Origin: Paucibacter sp. DJ2R-2
GTDB taxonomy: Bacteria > Pseudomonadota > Gammaproteobacteria > Burkholderiales > Burkholderiaceae_C
DNA length: 64,000 nt
Direction: 5' to 3'
Assembly (NCBI RefSeq): GCF_025717675.1
Contig: NZ_JAJIRT010000001.1
Coordinates: 248,001-312,000 of the forward strand
Below the pieces are notes generated by a model. The model had not been told where the DNA came from and made no database searches. It saw only the letters and a list, made by a program, of their open reading frames with translations. Of the stretch, positions 43,881-52,781 are shown piece after piece (within the stretch, counting starts at the first letter, position 1; the number at the start of each line of letters is the position of its first letter). The position numbers were made by a program, and so were the translations under genes.

Positions 43881-43957
43881 AGGGGAGTCGCCAAGTTGGT
43901 TAAGGCATCGGATTTTGATTCCGACATGCGAAGGTTCGAATCCTTCTTCCCCTGCCA
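43881..43957 (+). tRNA. tRNA-Gln (TTG)
   Basis: 77 nt with encoded CCA. Acceptor AGGGGAG/TTCCCCT, D arm TCGCCAAGTTGGTTAAGGCA, anticodon loop TTTTGAT (TTG), T arm GAAGGTTCGAATCCTTC. It lies between ispE and prs, the position it occupies in many betaproteobacteria. No att-like duplication was seen here. Confidence 0.97.
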
Positions 43958-44027
43958 AATTTCTTTCTCGTAGATACCCACCCGGACACGCTGGCTGGCC
44001 ACGGGTCCTTGACCCAAAGGATGGCCC

Positions 44028-44990
44028 GTGCTGCTCAATACCGTCCTCTTCACCGGTAACGCCAATCCGGTGCTCTCCCAAGAAATCGCCACGCATCTGG
44101 GCCTCGAGCTCGGCAAGGCTGTGGTCGGTCGCTTCTCCGATGGTGAAGTCACGGTCGAGATCCAGCAAAACGTTCGCGCTCGCGACGTCTTCGTCATCCA
44201 GCCCACTTGCGCGCCGACGAACGAGAACCTGATGGAACTGCTGATCATGGTCGATGCCCTGAAGCGCGCCAGCGCTCGCCGCATCACCGCCGTGATCCCG
44301 TACTACGGTTACGCCCGCCAAGACCGCCGCCCCCGTTCGACCCGCGTGCCGATCTCGGCCAAGGTCGTGGCCAATCTGCTGGAAACCGTCGGTGTCGAAC
44401 GCGTCCTGACCATGGACTTGCACGCCGACCAGATCCAAGGCTTCTTCGACATCCCGGTCGACAACATCTACGCCTCGCCCGTGCTGCTGTCGGACCTGAA
44501 GGCCCGCAACTACAGCAATCTGGTCGTGGTCAGCCCCGACGTCGGCGGCGTGGTGCGCGCACGCGCCCTGGCCAAGCAGCTGGGTTGCGATCTGGCCATC
44601 ATCGACAAGCGCCGTCCGGCCGCCAATGTCTCGGAAGTGATGCACGTCATCGGTGAGATCGACGGCCGCAACTGCGTGATCATGGATGACATGATCGACA
44701 CGGCAGGCACCCTGGTGAAGGCCGCTGAAGTGCTGAAGGACCGTGGCGCCAAGAGCGTGTTCGCCTACTGCACCCACCCCATTCTGTCGGGCCCCGCCAT
44801 CGAGCGCATCTCCAAGTCGCACCTGGACGAAGTCGTCATCAGCAACACCATTCCGCTGAACGACGCCGCCAAGGCCTGCGGCAAGATTCGCCAGCTGTCG
44901 GTTGCCTTCCTGTTCGCCGAAACCATCCGCCGCATTTCGGACGGTGAGTCGGTCACCTCGCTGTTTAGCGAGCAGAACAACAATTTCTAA
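44028..44990 (+). CDS. prs: Ribose-phosphate pyrophosphokinase
   Basis: A 320-aa protein from GTG 44028, with AAAGGA 6 bp upstream. PRPP synthase motifs: [20 protein letters not shown], the flexible-loop [20 protein letters not shown] and the PRPP-binding [20 protein letters not shown]. It makes PRPP from ribose 5-phosphate and ATP. Its product feeds nucleotide, His and Trp synthesis and also the NaMN used by CobT further right. Confidence 0.97.
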   Translation: MLLNTVLFTGNANPVLSQEIATHLGLELGKAVVGRFSDGEVTVEIQQNVRARDVFVIQPTCAPTNENLMELLIMVDALKRASARRITAVIPYYGYARQDRRPRSTRVPISAKVVANLLETVGVERVLTMDLHADQIQGFFDIPVDNIYASPVLLSDLKARNYSNLVVVSPDVGGVVRARALAKQLGCDLAIIDKRRPAANVSEVMHVIGEIDGRNCVIMDDMIDTAGTLVKAAEVLKDRGAKSVFAYCTHPILSGPAIERISKSHLDEVVISNTIPLNDAAKACGKIRQLSVAFLFAETIRRISDGESVTSLFSEQNNNF

Positions 44991-44999
44991 GCAGATTTT

Positions 45000-45060
45000 C
45001 GGGCGACGCAGCTCTTAGCTGCGGCGCCCGAATCACATGCAGTCGCAGTACGGACTGCAT
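45000..45060. terminator. Two stem-loops after prs
   Basis: First, CGGGCG-ac-GCAGCT / AGCTGC-gg-CGCCCG with a 3-nt loop (45000-45030), directly after the prs stop. Second, ATGCAGTC / GACTGCAT with an 8-nt loop (45037-45060). Neither has a T-run, so they may slow or end transcription through Rho or protect the prs mRNA. Confidence 0.55.
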
Positions 45061-45096
45061 TTCACTGAGCAGCCTGGTCGCGGGCGCTCAACACCA

Positions 45097-45118
45097 TGAA
45101 CACCGCTTGCGGTGTTCA
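45097..45118 (+). promoter_or_regulatory. Leader hairpin just upstream of rplY
   Basis: TGAACACCGC-TT-GCGGTGTTCA: perfect 10-bp stem with a 2-nt loop, followed by GCCCTTTTGGAG which contains the rplY ribosome site. The short T-run after the stem makes it resemble an intrinsic terminator or attenuator placed in the 5' leader of a ribosomal protein gene. Confidence 0.55.
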
Positions 45119-45135
45119 GCCCTTTTGGAGTCACT

Positions 45136-45756
45136 ATGAAATTCACCGCTTTTGAGCGCAATCTGCAGGGGACCGGAGCGAGCCGCCGCCTGCGCATTGC
45201 CGGCCGCGTTCCTGGTATCGTTTTCGGCGCTGGCGCTCCTGCCAACATCGAACTGGACCACAACGCCCTGTTCCACGCCCTGAAGAAGGAAGCCTTCCAC
45301 AGCACCATCCTCGAGATGGAACTGAACGGCGCCGTCACGCAAGTTCTGCTGCGCGACTTCCAACTGCACCCCTACAAGCCGCAAGTCCTGCACTGCGACT
45401 TCCAGCGCGTGGACAGCAGCACCAAGATCACCAAGAAGATCCCGCTGCACTTCATCGGTGAAGACACTTCGCCTGCTGTGAAGACCGACCACTGCACGGT
45501 CAACCACATCATCACCGAGCTGCAGATCACCTGCCTGGCTCAGCAACTGCCCGCTTTCATTGAAGTGGACCTGAGCGGCCTGACCAAGGGTCACTCGGTG
45601 CACGTCAATGACCTGAAGATCCCCGCAGGTATCAAGGTCGTGACGCACGGCAAGCCGAACCCCGTGGTCGCCACGCCGGTGGAGCCCGTGGTTGAAGTCG
45701 TGGTGGCCGCAGCTGCCGCTCCGGCCGACGACGGCAAGAAGAAGAAGAAGAAGTAA
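45136..45756 (+). CDS. rplY: 50S ribosomal protein L25/general stress protein Ctc
   Basis: A 206-aa protein from the ATG at 45136 (GGAG 8 bp upstream). N-terminal L25 domain ([31 protein letters not shown]) that binds 5S rRNA, and a C-terminal Ctc/TL5 beta domain ([33 protein letters not shown]). It ends with a lysine run after an Ala-rich linker. Long L25 forms of this kind are normal in betaproteobacteria. Between prs and pth as usual. Confidence 0.96.
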   Translation: MKFTAFERNLQGTGASRRLRIAGRVPGIVFGAGAPANIELDHNALFHALKKEAFHSTILEMELNGAVTQVLLRDFQLHPYKPQVLHCDFQRVDSSTKITKKIPLHFIGEDTSPAVKTDHCTVNHIITELQITCLAQQLPAFIEVDLSGLTKGHSVHVNDLKIPAGIKVVTHGKPNPVVATPVEPVVEVVVAAAAAPADDGKKKKKK

Positions 45757-45823
45757 TTCTTCTTTTCTTCCCGCACTGCCCTGCCGATTTACCCTGCTCA
45801 CGCGAGGCATCGGCATCAAGAAG

Positions 45824-45850
45824 AAGGCCCTGCTCTGCGGGGCCTTTTTT
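45824..45850 (+). terminator. Intrinsic terminator after rplY
   Basis: AAGGCCC (45824-45830), 9-nt loop, GGGCCTT (45840-45846) followed by TTTT. Classic Rho-independent form, 68 bp past the rplY stop. Confidence 0.85.
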
Positions 45851-45923
45851 GTTTCATCTCAAGGCTTGAGGCCGGAGCCGCCACAGCTCCAAGACCGACA
45901 GCCACAAGGCCATAATCTTCCGC

Positions 45924-46598
45924 ATGAGCATCCGACTCTTTGTTGGCCTGGGCAACCCGGGCGCCGAGTACGAAGACACGCGCCATAACGCCGGTTTCTG
46001 GTGGACCGATGCGCTGGCGCGCAAGCTGGGCACCACCCTGCAGCCCGAACGCAATTACTACGGCCTGTGCGCACGCGTGAACAACGCGCCCGGCAGCGAC
46101 GGCCCGGTCTGGCTGCTGCAGCCCATGACCTATATGAACCTCTCGGGCAAGTCGGTGGCGGCGCTGGCCCGCTTCTTCAAGATCGAGCCCGAGCAGATCC
46201 TGGCGATTCACGACGAGCTCGATCTGCTGCCCGGCGAGATGAAGTTCAAGCAAGGCGGTGGCAACGGCGGCCACAACGGCTTGAAGGACATGCAGGCCCA
46301 GCTGGGCTCGGCCAACTTCTGGCGCCTGCGCCTGGGCATCGGTCACCCGGGCCACAAGGGCGAGGTGGCCGGCTATGTGCTGCGCAAGCCTCCGCTGTCG
46401 GAGCGCGAACTGCTGCAGGACTGCATTGCCAAATCCATGGACGCCGTCGAGCTGATGCTGAGCGGGCAGATGGACAAGGCACTGGCCAAGATCCACGCCA
46501 AGCCGCCACGGCCCAAGCCACCCAAGCCGGTCAACAAGCCAGATGCTGATGCCGCGCCCAGCATCGCTCCCGCTCCAACGGATCTGAAAGTGAGCTGA
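45924..46598 (+). CDS. pth: Peptidyl-tRNA hydrolase
   Basis: A 224-aa protein with [20 protein letters not shown] (catalytic His in RHNAG), [15 protein letters not shown] and the [20 protein letters not shown] segment. It releases tRNA from prematurely dropped peptidyl-tRNA. The C-terminal ~30 residues ([20 protein letters not shown]) are a Pro/Lys-rich extension beyond the usual length. It follows rplY after a terminator and so probably has its own promoter. Confidence 0.96.
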   Translation: MSIRLFVGLGNPGAEYEDTRHNAGFWWTDALARKLGTTLQPERNYYGLCARVNNAPGSDGPVWLLQPMTYMNLSGKSVAALARFFKIEPEQILAIHDELDLLPGEMKFKQGGGNGGHNGLKDMQAQLGSANFWRLRLGIGHPGHKGEVAGYVLRKPPLSERELLQDCIAKSMDAVELMLSGQMDKALAKIHAKPPRPKPPKPVNKPDADAAPSIAPAPTDLKVS

Positions 46599-46600
46599 TC

Positions 46601-47110
46601 ATGCACAGCACCCCGCAGCCCCGCCCCTTCGGTCACCTCACCGCAGCGGCCCTGGCTGCGGTCCTGGCGCTGCCGCTCAGCAGCGCAGTCATGGCGCAGA
46701 GCCAGACACGCAGCACAACGATCTACCGCTGCGGCCCGGATGGGCGAGACCTGCGCGATGCCCCTTGCCCCGAGGCGGGCGACAAGGCGCCTCAATCCCT
46801 CAGCTTCGACCAGCCCAGTGCAGCCGACCGCCGCGCTGCCCAAGAACTCGCACAGCAGGACGCAAGGCGGGCCCGCGAGCTCGAAGTGCAGCGCCAGCAG
46901 CAAGAGGCCGAAGCCCGGCGCCGCGCGGCTCCTGCCATCGCCATCCATGGCCGAGGCCAGCCTCCCGCAGCAGCCGCCGCCCCCAGCAAGCAGGCGCAGG
47001 TCCCGACGCCGCCCAAAACACCCAAAGACCCCAAGCCGCCGAAGACACCCAAGGCGCCGAAGGTGAGCCAGCCAGGCAAAGCCGCCAAGCCCGCCTCTGC
47101 AGCAAGCTAG
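46601..47110 (+). CDS. Exported DUF4124-like protein
   Basis: A 169-aa protein starting 2 bp after pth. Signal peptide (LTAAALAAVLALPLSSAVMA, cut after AQS), then IYRCGPDGRDLRDAPCPEAG, the short Cys-containing motif of DUF4124 proteins, an Arg/Gln-rich helix and a long Pro/Lys-rich low-complexity tail (PTPPKTPKDPKPPKTPKAPK). Probably periplasmic. Function unknown; the operon position suggests co-transcription with pth only. Confidence 0.72.
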   Translation: MHSTPQPRPFGHLTAAALAAVLALPLSSAVMAQSQTRSTTIYRCGPDGRDLRDAPCPEAGDKAPQSLSFDQPSAADRRAAQELAQQDARRARELEVQRQQQEAEARRRAAPAIAIHGRGQPPAAAAAPSKQAQVPTPPKTPKDPKPPKTPKAPKVSQPGKAAKPASAAS

Positions 47111-47119
47111 AATCCCGCC

Positions 47120-47349
47120 GTTGGTGCTCGTGCAGGCATTCATGTCTGTGCAGTTAAACGGGAATCAGAAAGGCCGCGCTCCCACGGAGCCATGCCCAAC
47201 CTGAGCTGTCCCCGCAACGGTAAGTGAACGAAGTTCGGTCGCGCCTTCCGGCGTGCGCTTGAACCTCAGCCTCTGTCAACAATCCACTGATGCCTGCCGG
47301 CATTGGGAAGGACACAGCAGGCCATGTTCACCAGCCCGGATACCGGCCA
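47120..47349 (+). promoter_or_regulatory. Cobalamin (B12) riboswitch
   Basis: Conserved blocks in order: AGTTAAACGGGAATCAG (47153-47168), CCTGAGCTGTCCCCGCAACG (47200-47219), CCACTG (47284-47289), GGGAAGGA (47304-47311) and the B12 box AGCCCGGATACCGGCC (47333-47348). This is the standard adenosylcobalamin aptamer order. It precedes btuB, where bound cobalamin should shut down expression of the receptor, and possibly of the following genes. Confidence 0.93.
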
Positions 47350-47464
47350 ACAACGTGGTGCGCCGCGTGCCCTTGCCCGAACCGGGCTGGCGCCGCAGCA
47401 CATCGTTCAACAGGCGCTCAGCGGGTGAGCTGGTGCCTGGCAGTCTTGCTTGTTTCTCGTTCAC

Positions 47465-49417
47465 ATGACCTCTTCTGTCCGGCCCCAGGCCCGCACTCAG
47501 GCGCGCGCGTCCCTGCCCGCTTCCATCCCCTCCTCCACGGTCCGCGCGCGTACGCTGCCCTTTGCCCTAGCCCTGATCGCAGTGGCCGTCCAGGGCGATG
47601 CCCTAGCGCAGGGCCCTGGCCCGAACAAACTCGATTCGGTGGTGGTCACGGCCACCCGTTCACCGATTCGCCTGAGCGAAGTCCTGGCCGACCTGACCGT
47701 GCTGAACCGCGCCGACATCGAACGCCAGGCCTTCGGCGGCCTGGCCGATCTGCTGCGCAACAGCGGCTGCGTGGAGATGGTACGCAATGGCGGCCCCGGC
47801 ACCAGCACCTCGCTCTATCTGCGCGGCGCTGAAACCCGCCACACCGTGGTGCTGGTGGACGGCGTGCGCGTCGATTCCCAGGCCAGCGGCGGCACGGCCT
47901 GGCAAGGCATCCCGCTGTCCCAGATTGAACGCGTGGAAGTGCTGAAAGGCCCGGCCAGCGCCATCTACGGCTCGGACGCCGTCGGCGGCGTGGTGCAGAT
48001 CTTCACCCGCAAGGGCGGCCCGCGCCTGCAGGCCGAGCTGGGCGTCGGTCTGGGCAATCTCGGCACCCGCAAGCTCGACGCCGGCCTCACCGGAAGCTCG
48101 GGTCTGCTGGACTTCGCCCTAAGCGCAGCGACCGAGCGTAGCGACGGCTTCAACAGCACCATCGACTCACCCAGCAGCTTCAGCTATATCGCCGACCGCG
48201 ACGGCTGGAAGAACCACAACCTCAAGGCCCGAGTCGGCCTGCAGCTGAATCCGGCGCACCGTCTGGAAGCGCTGGCGCTCAGCAGTCACGCTGATGCTCA
48301 GTACGATGGTTCCAAGAACACGCCCAACAACGACGACCACAGCATCCAGGACACCCGCGTTGCCCAACTGAGCTGGAGCGCACAGTGGGTGCCGGCCCTG
48401 CAAACCCAGCTGAGCCTGGGCCAGTCGAACGAGCAGTACGAGACCAAACCCTCGATCTACCAGACCGAGACTCGGCTGCGCAATATCAGCCTCAACGGCA
48501 GCTACGAGATCAGCAAGGGTCAGCAGCTCAACTTCATCGTCGAGCGCCGCGAAGACCGTCTGGAGAATCCGAACCTGCTGACCGCAGACAAGGTCGACAA
48601 GCGCCACCAGAATGCTTTGGCCCTGGGCTGGCTGTGGAGCCAGGACGCGCTGAGCCTGCAGCTGCATGGCCGCCATGACGACGACAGCCAGTTCGGTGGC
48701 GTCAACACCGGCACGGTCGCGGCCGGCTATGTGATCGCCCCGGGCCTGCGTCTGGTCAGCTCCATCGGCACCGCGTTCCGCGCGCCGACCTTGTTCCAGC
48801 GCGGCAGCATCTACGGCCCCGATCTGAGCAAGCCCGGCGTCAAGCCGCTCGATGCCGAACATGGTCGTAACTTCGAATTCGGACTGAAGTACGGCAATGA
48901 GCGCAGCGAGTTTTCGGTCACCGCCTACCGCAACCGCATCCGCGACCTGATCATCTACGGCGCGGCCGGCAGCTGCATCAACAAGGGCGGCTGCTACCAG
49001 AACGTGGCCTCGGCCCGTTTGCAAGGCCTGAGCCTGCAGGGCAGCACCGAGATCGCCGGCATTCGCCTCTCCAGCACCATGGACCTGCAAGCCCCCAAGG
49101 ACATGAGCACCAGCAAGCTGCTGGCCCGCCGTGCGCGCATGTATGGCACATTGCGTGCCGACACCACGGTGGCGAACTGGAAGTTGGGCGCGGCCGTGCA
49201 GAGCTCGGGTCAGCGCTATGACAACGCCGCCAACACCAAGCCGCTGGCGGGCTATGCCTTGCTCAACCTCGACGCCCAGTACAGCCTGACGCGCGAACTG
49301 CGCCTGCAGCTGAATCTGGACAATGCCTTCAACCGCAGCTACCACACAGCAGGCGGCTACGCCCAGGCACCGCGCACGGTCTTCGTCGGCCTGCGCTACA
49401 GCCCGGCTGCGCTGTAA
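47465..49417 (+). CDS. btuB: TonB-dependent cobalamin receptor BtuB
   Basis: A 650-aa protein from the ATG at 47465. Signal peptide (LPFALALIAVAVQGDALAQG), TonB box region (LDSVVVTATRSPIRLSEVLA), plug domain (LRGAETRHTVVLVDGVRVDS, VEVLKGPASAIYGSDAVGGV) and a 22-strand beta barrel ending in FVGLRYSPAAL. The riboswitch upstream and the B12 genes downstream fix the substrate as cobalamin/corrinoids. First gene of the long cobalamin cluster. Confidence 0.93.
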   Translation: MTSSVRPQARTQARASLPASIPSSTVRARTLPFALALIAVAVQGDALAQGPGPNKLDSVVVTATRSPIRLSEVLADLTVLNRADIERQAFGGLADLLRNSGCVEMVRNGGPGTSTSLYLRGAETRHTVVLVDGVRVDSQASGGTAWQGIPLSQIERVEVLKGPASAIYGSDAVGGVVQIFTRKGGPRLQAELGVGLGNLGTRKLDAGLTGSSGLLDFALSAATERSDGFNSTIDSPSSFSYIADRDGWKNHNLKARVGLQLNPAHRLEALALSSHADAQYDGSKNTPNNDDHSIQDTRVAQLSWSAQWVPALQTQLSLGQSNEQYETKPSIYQTETRLRNISLNGSYEISKGQQLNFIVERREDRLENPNLLTADKVDKRHQNALALGWLWSQDALSLQLHGRHDDDSQFGGVNTGTVAAGYVIAPGLRLVSSIGTAFRAPTLFQRGSIYGPDLSKPGVKPLDAEHGRNFEFGLKYGNERSEFSVTAYRNRIRDLIIYGAAGSCINKGGCYQNVASARLQGLSLQGSTEIAGIRLSSTMDLQAPKDMSTSKLLARRARMYGTLRADTTVANWKLGAAVQSSGQRYDNAANTKPLAGYALLNLDAQYSLTRELRLQLNLDNAFNRSYHTAGGYAQAPRTVFVGLRYSPAAL

Positions 49418-49442
49418 GGTCCACTCCGCCGGACGCAGGCCC

Positions 49443-50021
49443 ATGACAGCGCAGCACCAGCTCATCGTCGGTGGCCAACGCAGCGGCAAGAGCCGCCACG
49501 CTGAAGAGCTGGCCCTGCGCTGGCAGGCGGCCTCGCCCGCCCATGAGGTCTGCGTGCTGGCCACGGCCTTGGCCTGGGACGAGGAGATGCGCCAGCGCAT
49601 CGCCCGCCACCAGGCGGATCGCCCGACCGGCTTTACCACGGTCGAGGTGCCAATGTCGCTGAGCCGGGCCCTGCGCGCCCAGAGCGCGCCGGGCCGGCTG
49701 CTGCTGGTGGACTGCCTGACCCTGTGGCTGACCAACTGGCTGATGCCCATGGACGGCCGGCCCGACCGCGCCGGCTGGGCCGCAGAACAGGCCGCGCTGC
49801 TCGACTGCCTGCCCGGTCTGGCTTCGCCGGTGATCTTCGTCTCCAACGAGGTCGGCTGGGGCATCTCGCCCTTGGGGCCCGAGGTGCGCGACTTCGTCGA
49901 CGAACTGGGCCGACTCAACCAGGCCGTGGCACGCCGCTGTCAAGACCTGACCCTGATGGTCGCCGGCCAGGCCTGGACGCGGCCGATCGAACAAGGAAGA
50001 AGTGGAGGAGAACCCGCATGA
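49443..50021 (+). CDS. cobU: Adenosylcobinamide kinase/guanylyltransferase
   Basis: A 192-aa protein from the ATG at 49443. P-loop GGQRSGKSRHAEELAL, the guanylyl-acceptor region RIARHQADRPTGF (His in the RH-x3-RP motif) and VDCLTLWLTNWL, FVSNEVGWGISPLGPEVRDF. It phosphorylates and then guanylylates adenosylcobinamide during nucleotide-loop assembly (CobP in aerobic nomenclature). Overlaps btuF by 4 bp. Confidence 0.95.
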   Translation: MTAQHQLIVGGQRSGKSRHAEELALRWQAASPAHEVCVLATALAWDEEMRQRIARHQADRPTGFTTVEVPMSLSRALRAQSAPGRLLLVDCLTLWLTNWLMPMDGRPDRAGWAAEQAALLDCLPGLASPVIFVSNEVGWGISPLGPEVRDFVDELGRLNQAVARRCQDLTLMVAGQAWTRPIEQGRSGGEPA

Positions 50022-50914
50022 AGATCACGCACCCGCGCCTGCTGCCCGCTTTGCTAATGCTGCTTCTGCTATCGCTGATATCAGCCAGTGCCCAAGCCGC
50101 GCCGATCAAGCTCAGCGACGACGCCGGCAACACCATGCAGCTCAGCGAACCGCCGCGCCGCATCATCAGCCTGCTGCCCTCCTTGACCGAGACCGTCTGC
50201 GCTCTGGGTGCCTGCGATCGCCTGGTCGGCGTGGACCGCTATTCCAACCACCCGGCCTCGGTGAACGCCCTTCCCAAGCTGGGCGGCCTCGATGACACAC
50301 AGATCGAGACCATCGTCGCACTCAAACCCGATGTGGTCATCCTGTCCGCATCCTCCCGGGTGCAGGACCGTCTGGCCAGCCTGGGCATCAAGCTGTTGGT
50401 GCTGGAGACACGCAGCCACGAGGATGTGCGCCGCGTGCTGGGCAAGATCGGCGAGCTGCTGGGCGTGGCGGAGCCGCAGAAGGTCTGGCAGCAGATCGAC
50501 GCGGCCGTCCATCAGGCGGCGGCCAGCGTGCCGGCCTCGGTCAAAGGCCAGACCATTTATTACGAAATCGACAGTGCGCCCTACGCCGCCGGCGAGTCGT
50601 CCTTCATCGGCGAAACGCTGACGCGCTTGGGCGTGAAGAACATCGTCGGTAAGGAACTGGGGCCCTTCCCCAAGCTCAACCCCGAATTCATTGTGCGGGC
50701 CGATCCGCAGATCATCATGGTGTCGCAGCGCAGCGGCGCCAGCCTGCCAGGCCGTCCGGGCTGGGCCGGTATCCGGGCCCTGCGCAACAAGCAGCTCTGC
50801 ATCTTCCCCAAGGAGGAGGCCGAGGTGATCAGCCGCCCCGGCCCGCGCATGGGCGAGGCCGCCGGATGGATGGCACGCTGCCTGCGCAGCCTGGCGCCCG
50901 CAGCGAAGCCATGA
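50018..50914 (+). CDS. btuF: Periplasmic cobalamin-binding protein BtuF
   Basis: A 298-aa protein from the ATG at 50018 (GGAGGAG upstream). Signal peptide (LLPALLMLLLLSLISASAQA), then the class III binding-protein fold: RIISLLPSLTETVCALGACD, RLVGVDRYSNHPASVNALPK, LGGLDDTQIETIVALKPDVV. It delivers corrinoids to BtuCD. Coupled by 4-bp overlaps to cobU and btuC. Confidence 0.93.
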   Translation: MKITHPRLLPALLMLLLLSLISASAQAAPIKLSDDAGNTMQLSEPPRRIISLLPSLTETVCALGACDRLVGVDRYSNHPASVNALPKLGGLDDTQIETIVALKPDVVILSASSRVQDRLASLGIKLLVLETRSHEDVRRVLGKIGELLGVAEPQKVWQQIDAAVHQAAASVPASVKGQTIYYEIDSAPYAAGESSFIGETLTRLGVKNIVGKELGPFPKLNPEFIVRADPQIIMVSQRSGASLPGRPGWAGIRALRNKQLCIFPKEEAEVISRPGPRMGEAAGWMARCLRSLAPAAKP

Positions 50915-51924
50915 TGCTGATCCCAAGCCACCACAAGCCGCTGGTCCTGCTCTTGGCCCTGGCCCTGCTCAGCAGCCTGCTGGTGATGCTGGGTGTGGCG
51001 GTGGGCAGCACCGGTTTCAGCTGGAGTTGGCTGGACAGCAGCGAACCGGTGCAAGAGCAGATCCTCTGGCAGATCCGCCTGCCGCGCTCGGTCGGTGCCT
51101 GGGTGGCCGGCGGCCTGCTGGGCTTGGCCGGCGCGGTGGCACAAGGCCTGTTCCGCAATGCCTTGGCCGACCCCTATTTGCTCGGCGCCTCCTCCGGCGC
51201 CGGCCTCGGTGTGGCCTTGCTGCTGGTGTTGGCCGGCACCTCGCCTGCGGCCGCCTCGCTGTGGCTGCGCATGGGCCTGACCGGCGCGGCTTTTCTGGGC
51301 GCGGTGGGCGCCGTGCTGCTGACTTTGATCCTGGCCCGTGGCGTCGAACAGACCATGCGCTTGCTGCTGGCCGGCGTAATCGTCGGCGTGGTCCTGGGCT
51401 CGGCGACCACGCTGATGATTCTGATGGCGCCCGACATCATGCGACCCATGCAGGCCTTCGTCATGGGCTCGACTGGCTTTCTGGGCTGGAACAGCGTGCT
51501 CATCATGGCGCCGCTGCTGGCCGTCTGCCTGCTGACGGCCTTGGGTAGCAGCCGTGCGCTCGATGCCATGACGCTCGGTGAATCGACCGCCGCATCGCTG
51601 GGCGTGCGCTTGCCCACCATCCGCCTGATCCTGATTGCCGTGCTGGCCCTGGCCACCGGCGCGGCCGTGGCGCAAGCCGGGCTGATCGCCTTTGTCGGTC
51701 TGGTCGCGCCCCACCTGGTGCGCAGCCGCCTGCACTGCACCCACAGCTGGCTGCTCCTGCTCTCGGCCCTGACCGGCGGCGCCCTGCTGCTGGCGGCCGA
51801 CATCCTGGCGCGCTGGCTGGTGGCGCCGCAAGAGCTTCCGGTCGGCGTGGTCACCACCGTACTGGGCGGCGCCTACCTGCTCTGGCTGATGCATCGCAAA
51901 CCCCTGCTGGAGAACCGGGCATGA
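50911..51924 (+). CDS. btuC: Cobalamin ABC transporter permease BtuC (FecCD family)
   Basis: A 337-aa protein with about ten TM helices. I chose the ATG at 50911, which overlaps the btuF stop (ATGA); an in-frame ATG at 50866 is within btuF. Family motifs: RLPRSVGAWVAGGLLGLAGA, ADPYLLGASSGAGLGVALLL and, near the end, FVGLVAPHLVRSRLHCTHSW. It forms the membrane channel with BtuD. Confidence 0.93.
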   Translation: MMLIPSHHKPLVLLLALALLSSLLVMLGVAVGSTGFSWSWLDSSEPVQEQILWQIRLPRSVGAWVAGGLLGLAGAVAQGLFRNALADPYLLGASSGAGLGVALLLVLAGTSPAAASLWLRMGLTGAAFLGAVGAVLLTLILARGVEQTMRLLLAGVIVGVVLGSATTLMILMAPDIMRPMQAFVMGSTGFLGWNSVLIMAPLLAVCLLTALGSSRALDAMTLGESTAASLGVRLPTIRLILIAVLALATGAAVAQAGLIAFVGLVAPHLVRSRLHCTHSWLLLLSALTGGALLLAADILARWLVAPQELPVGVVTTVLGGAYLLWLMHRKPLLENRA

Positions 51925-52781
51925 AGTCAATAACGCCACATTCACCGGCACTCCAGACGCAAGTCCAAAGCCTGCAGCTGCAAGGGCAGACGATTCTTCA
52001 TGAACTGGGTCTGGCGCTGCAGCCGGGCCAATGGACCGCCATCGTCGGGCCCAACGGCGCCGGCAAATCGACCTTGCTGCGCGCCATCGCCGGCCTGCTG
52101 CCGATGCAGGGCCAGTTGCAGCTGCTGGGCCGCGACTGGGCGGACTGGCCGGCCCGCGACCGCGCCCGCGCCCTGGCCTGGCTGGGTCAGAACGAGAGCA
52201 GCTCGGATGTGCTGACGGCCTACGAGGTGGTGATGCTGGGCCGCCTGCCGCACCAGGCCTGGCTGGCGCCGCCCAGCAGTGCCGACCATGCGGCCGTGCT
52301 GCAAGCCATGCAGCAGACCCAGAGCTGGGACTGGCGCGAACGCCCGCTGGGTCGCCTCTCGGGCGGCGAGCGCCAGCGCGTGTTGCTGGCTCGCGCGCTG
52401 GCGGTTCAGGCTCAGGTGTTGCTGATGGACGAACCGCTGGCCCATCTCGACCCGCCGCACCAGGCCGACTGGCTGGAGCTGGTGCGCGGCCTGGCTGCCT
52501 CGGGCGTGGCCGTGGTCAGCGTCCTGCACGAGCTGAACATGGCCTTGCAAGCAGACAGCCTGGTCGTCATGCAGGCCGGCCGCATCCGCTGCCAGGGCTC
52601 GCCCGAGCGGGCCGACACCCGTGCGGCTCTGCAACAAGTCTTCGATGAACGACTGCATCTGGTCGAAGTGCAAGGCCAGTGGCTGGCCTTGCCGGCCGCG
52701 CCCTCGGCACGCCGGGCCACGACTGCCGCATCGGTCTCACCCGCCAGCAATGTGCTGCCGCTGAAACGCAGCGCGGAATGA
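51921..52781 (+). CDS. btuD: Cobalamin ABC transporter ATPase BtuD
   Basis: A 286-aa protein: Walker A VGPNGAGKSTLLRAIAG, signature LSGGERQRVLLARALAVQ, Walker B VLLMDEPLAHLD and the switch His in VVSVLHELNMAL. The C-terminal extension of about 30 residues (PSARRATTAASVSPASNVLP) is not typical. 4-bp overlaps on both sides. Confidence 0.94.
   Translation: MKSITPHSPALQTQVQSLQLQGQTILHELGLALQPGQWTAIVGPNGAGKSTLLRAIAGLLPMQGQLQLLGRDWADWPARDRARALAWLGQNESSSDVLTAYEVVMLGRLPHQAWLAPPSSADHAAVLQAMQQTQSWDWRERPLGRLSGGERQRVLLARALAVQAQVLLMDEPLAHLDPPHQADWLELVRGLAASGVAVVSVLHELNMALQADSLVVMQAGRIRCQGSPERADTRAALQQVFDERLHLVEVQGQWLALPAAPSARRATTAASVSPASNVLPLKRSAE

Noticed and set aside
50581-51951. 456-codon minus-strand frame opposite btuF and btuC
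   Set aside because: Composition is typical of a shadow (Q/H/G/R-rich, no family motifs) and the plus-strand genes are unambiguous.
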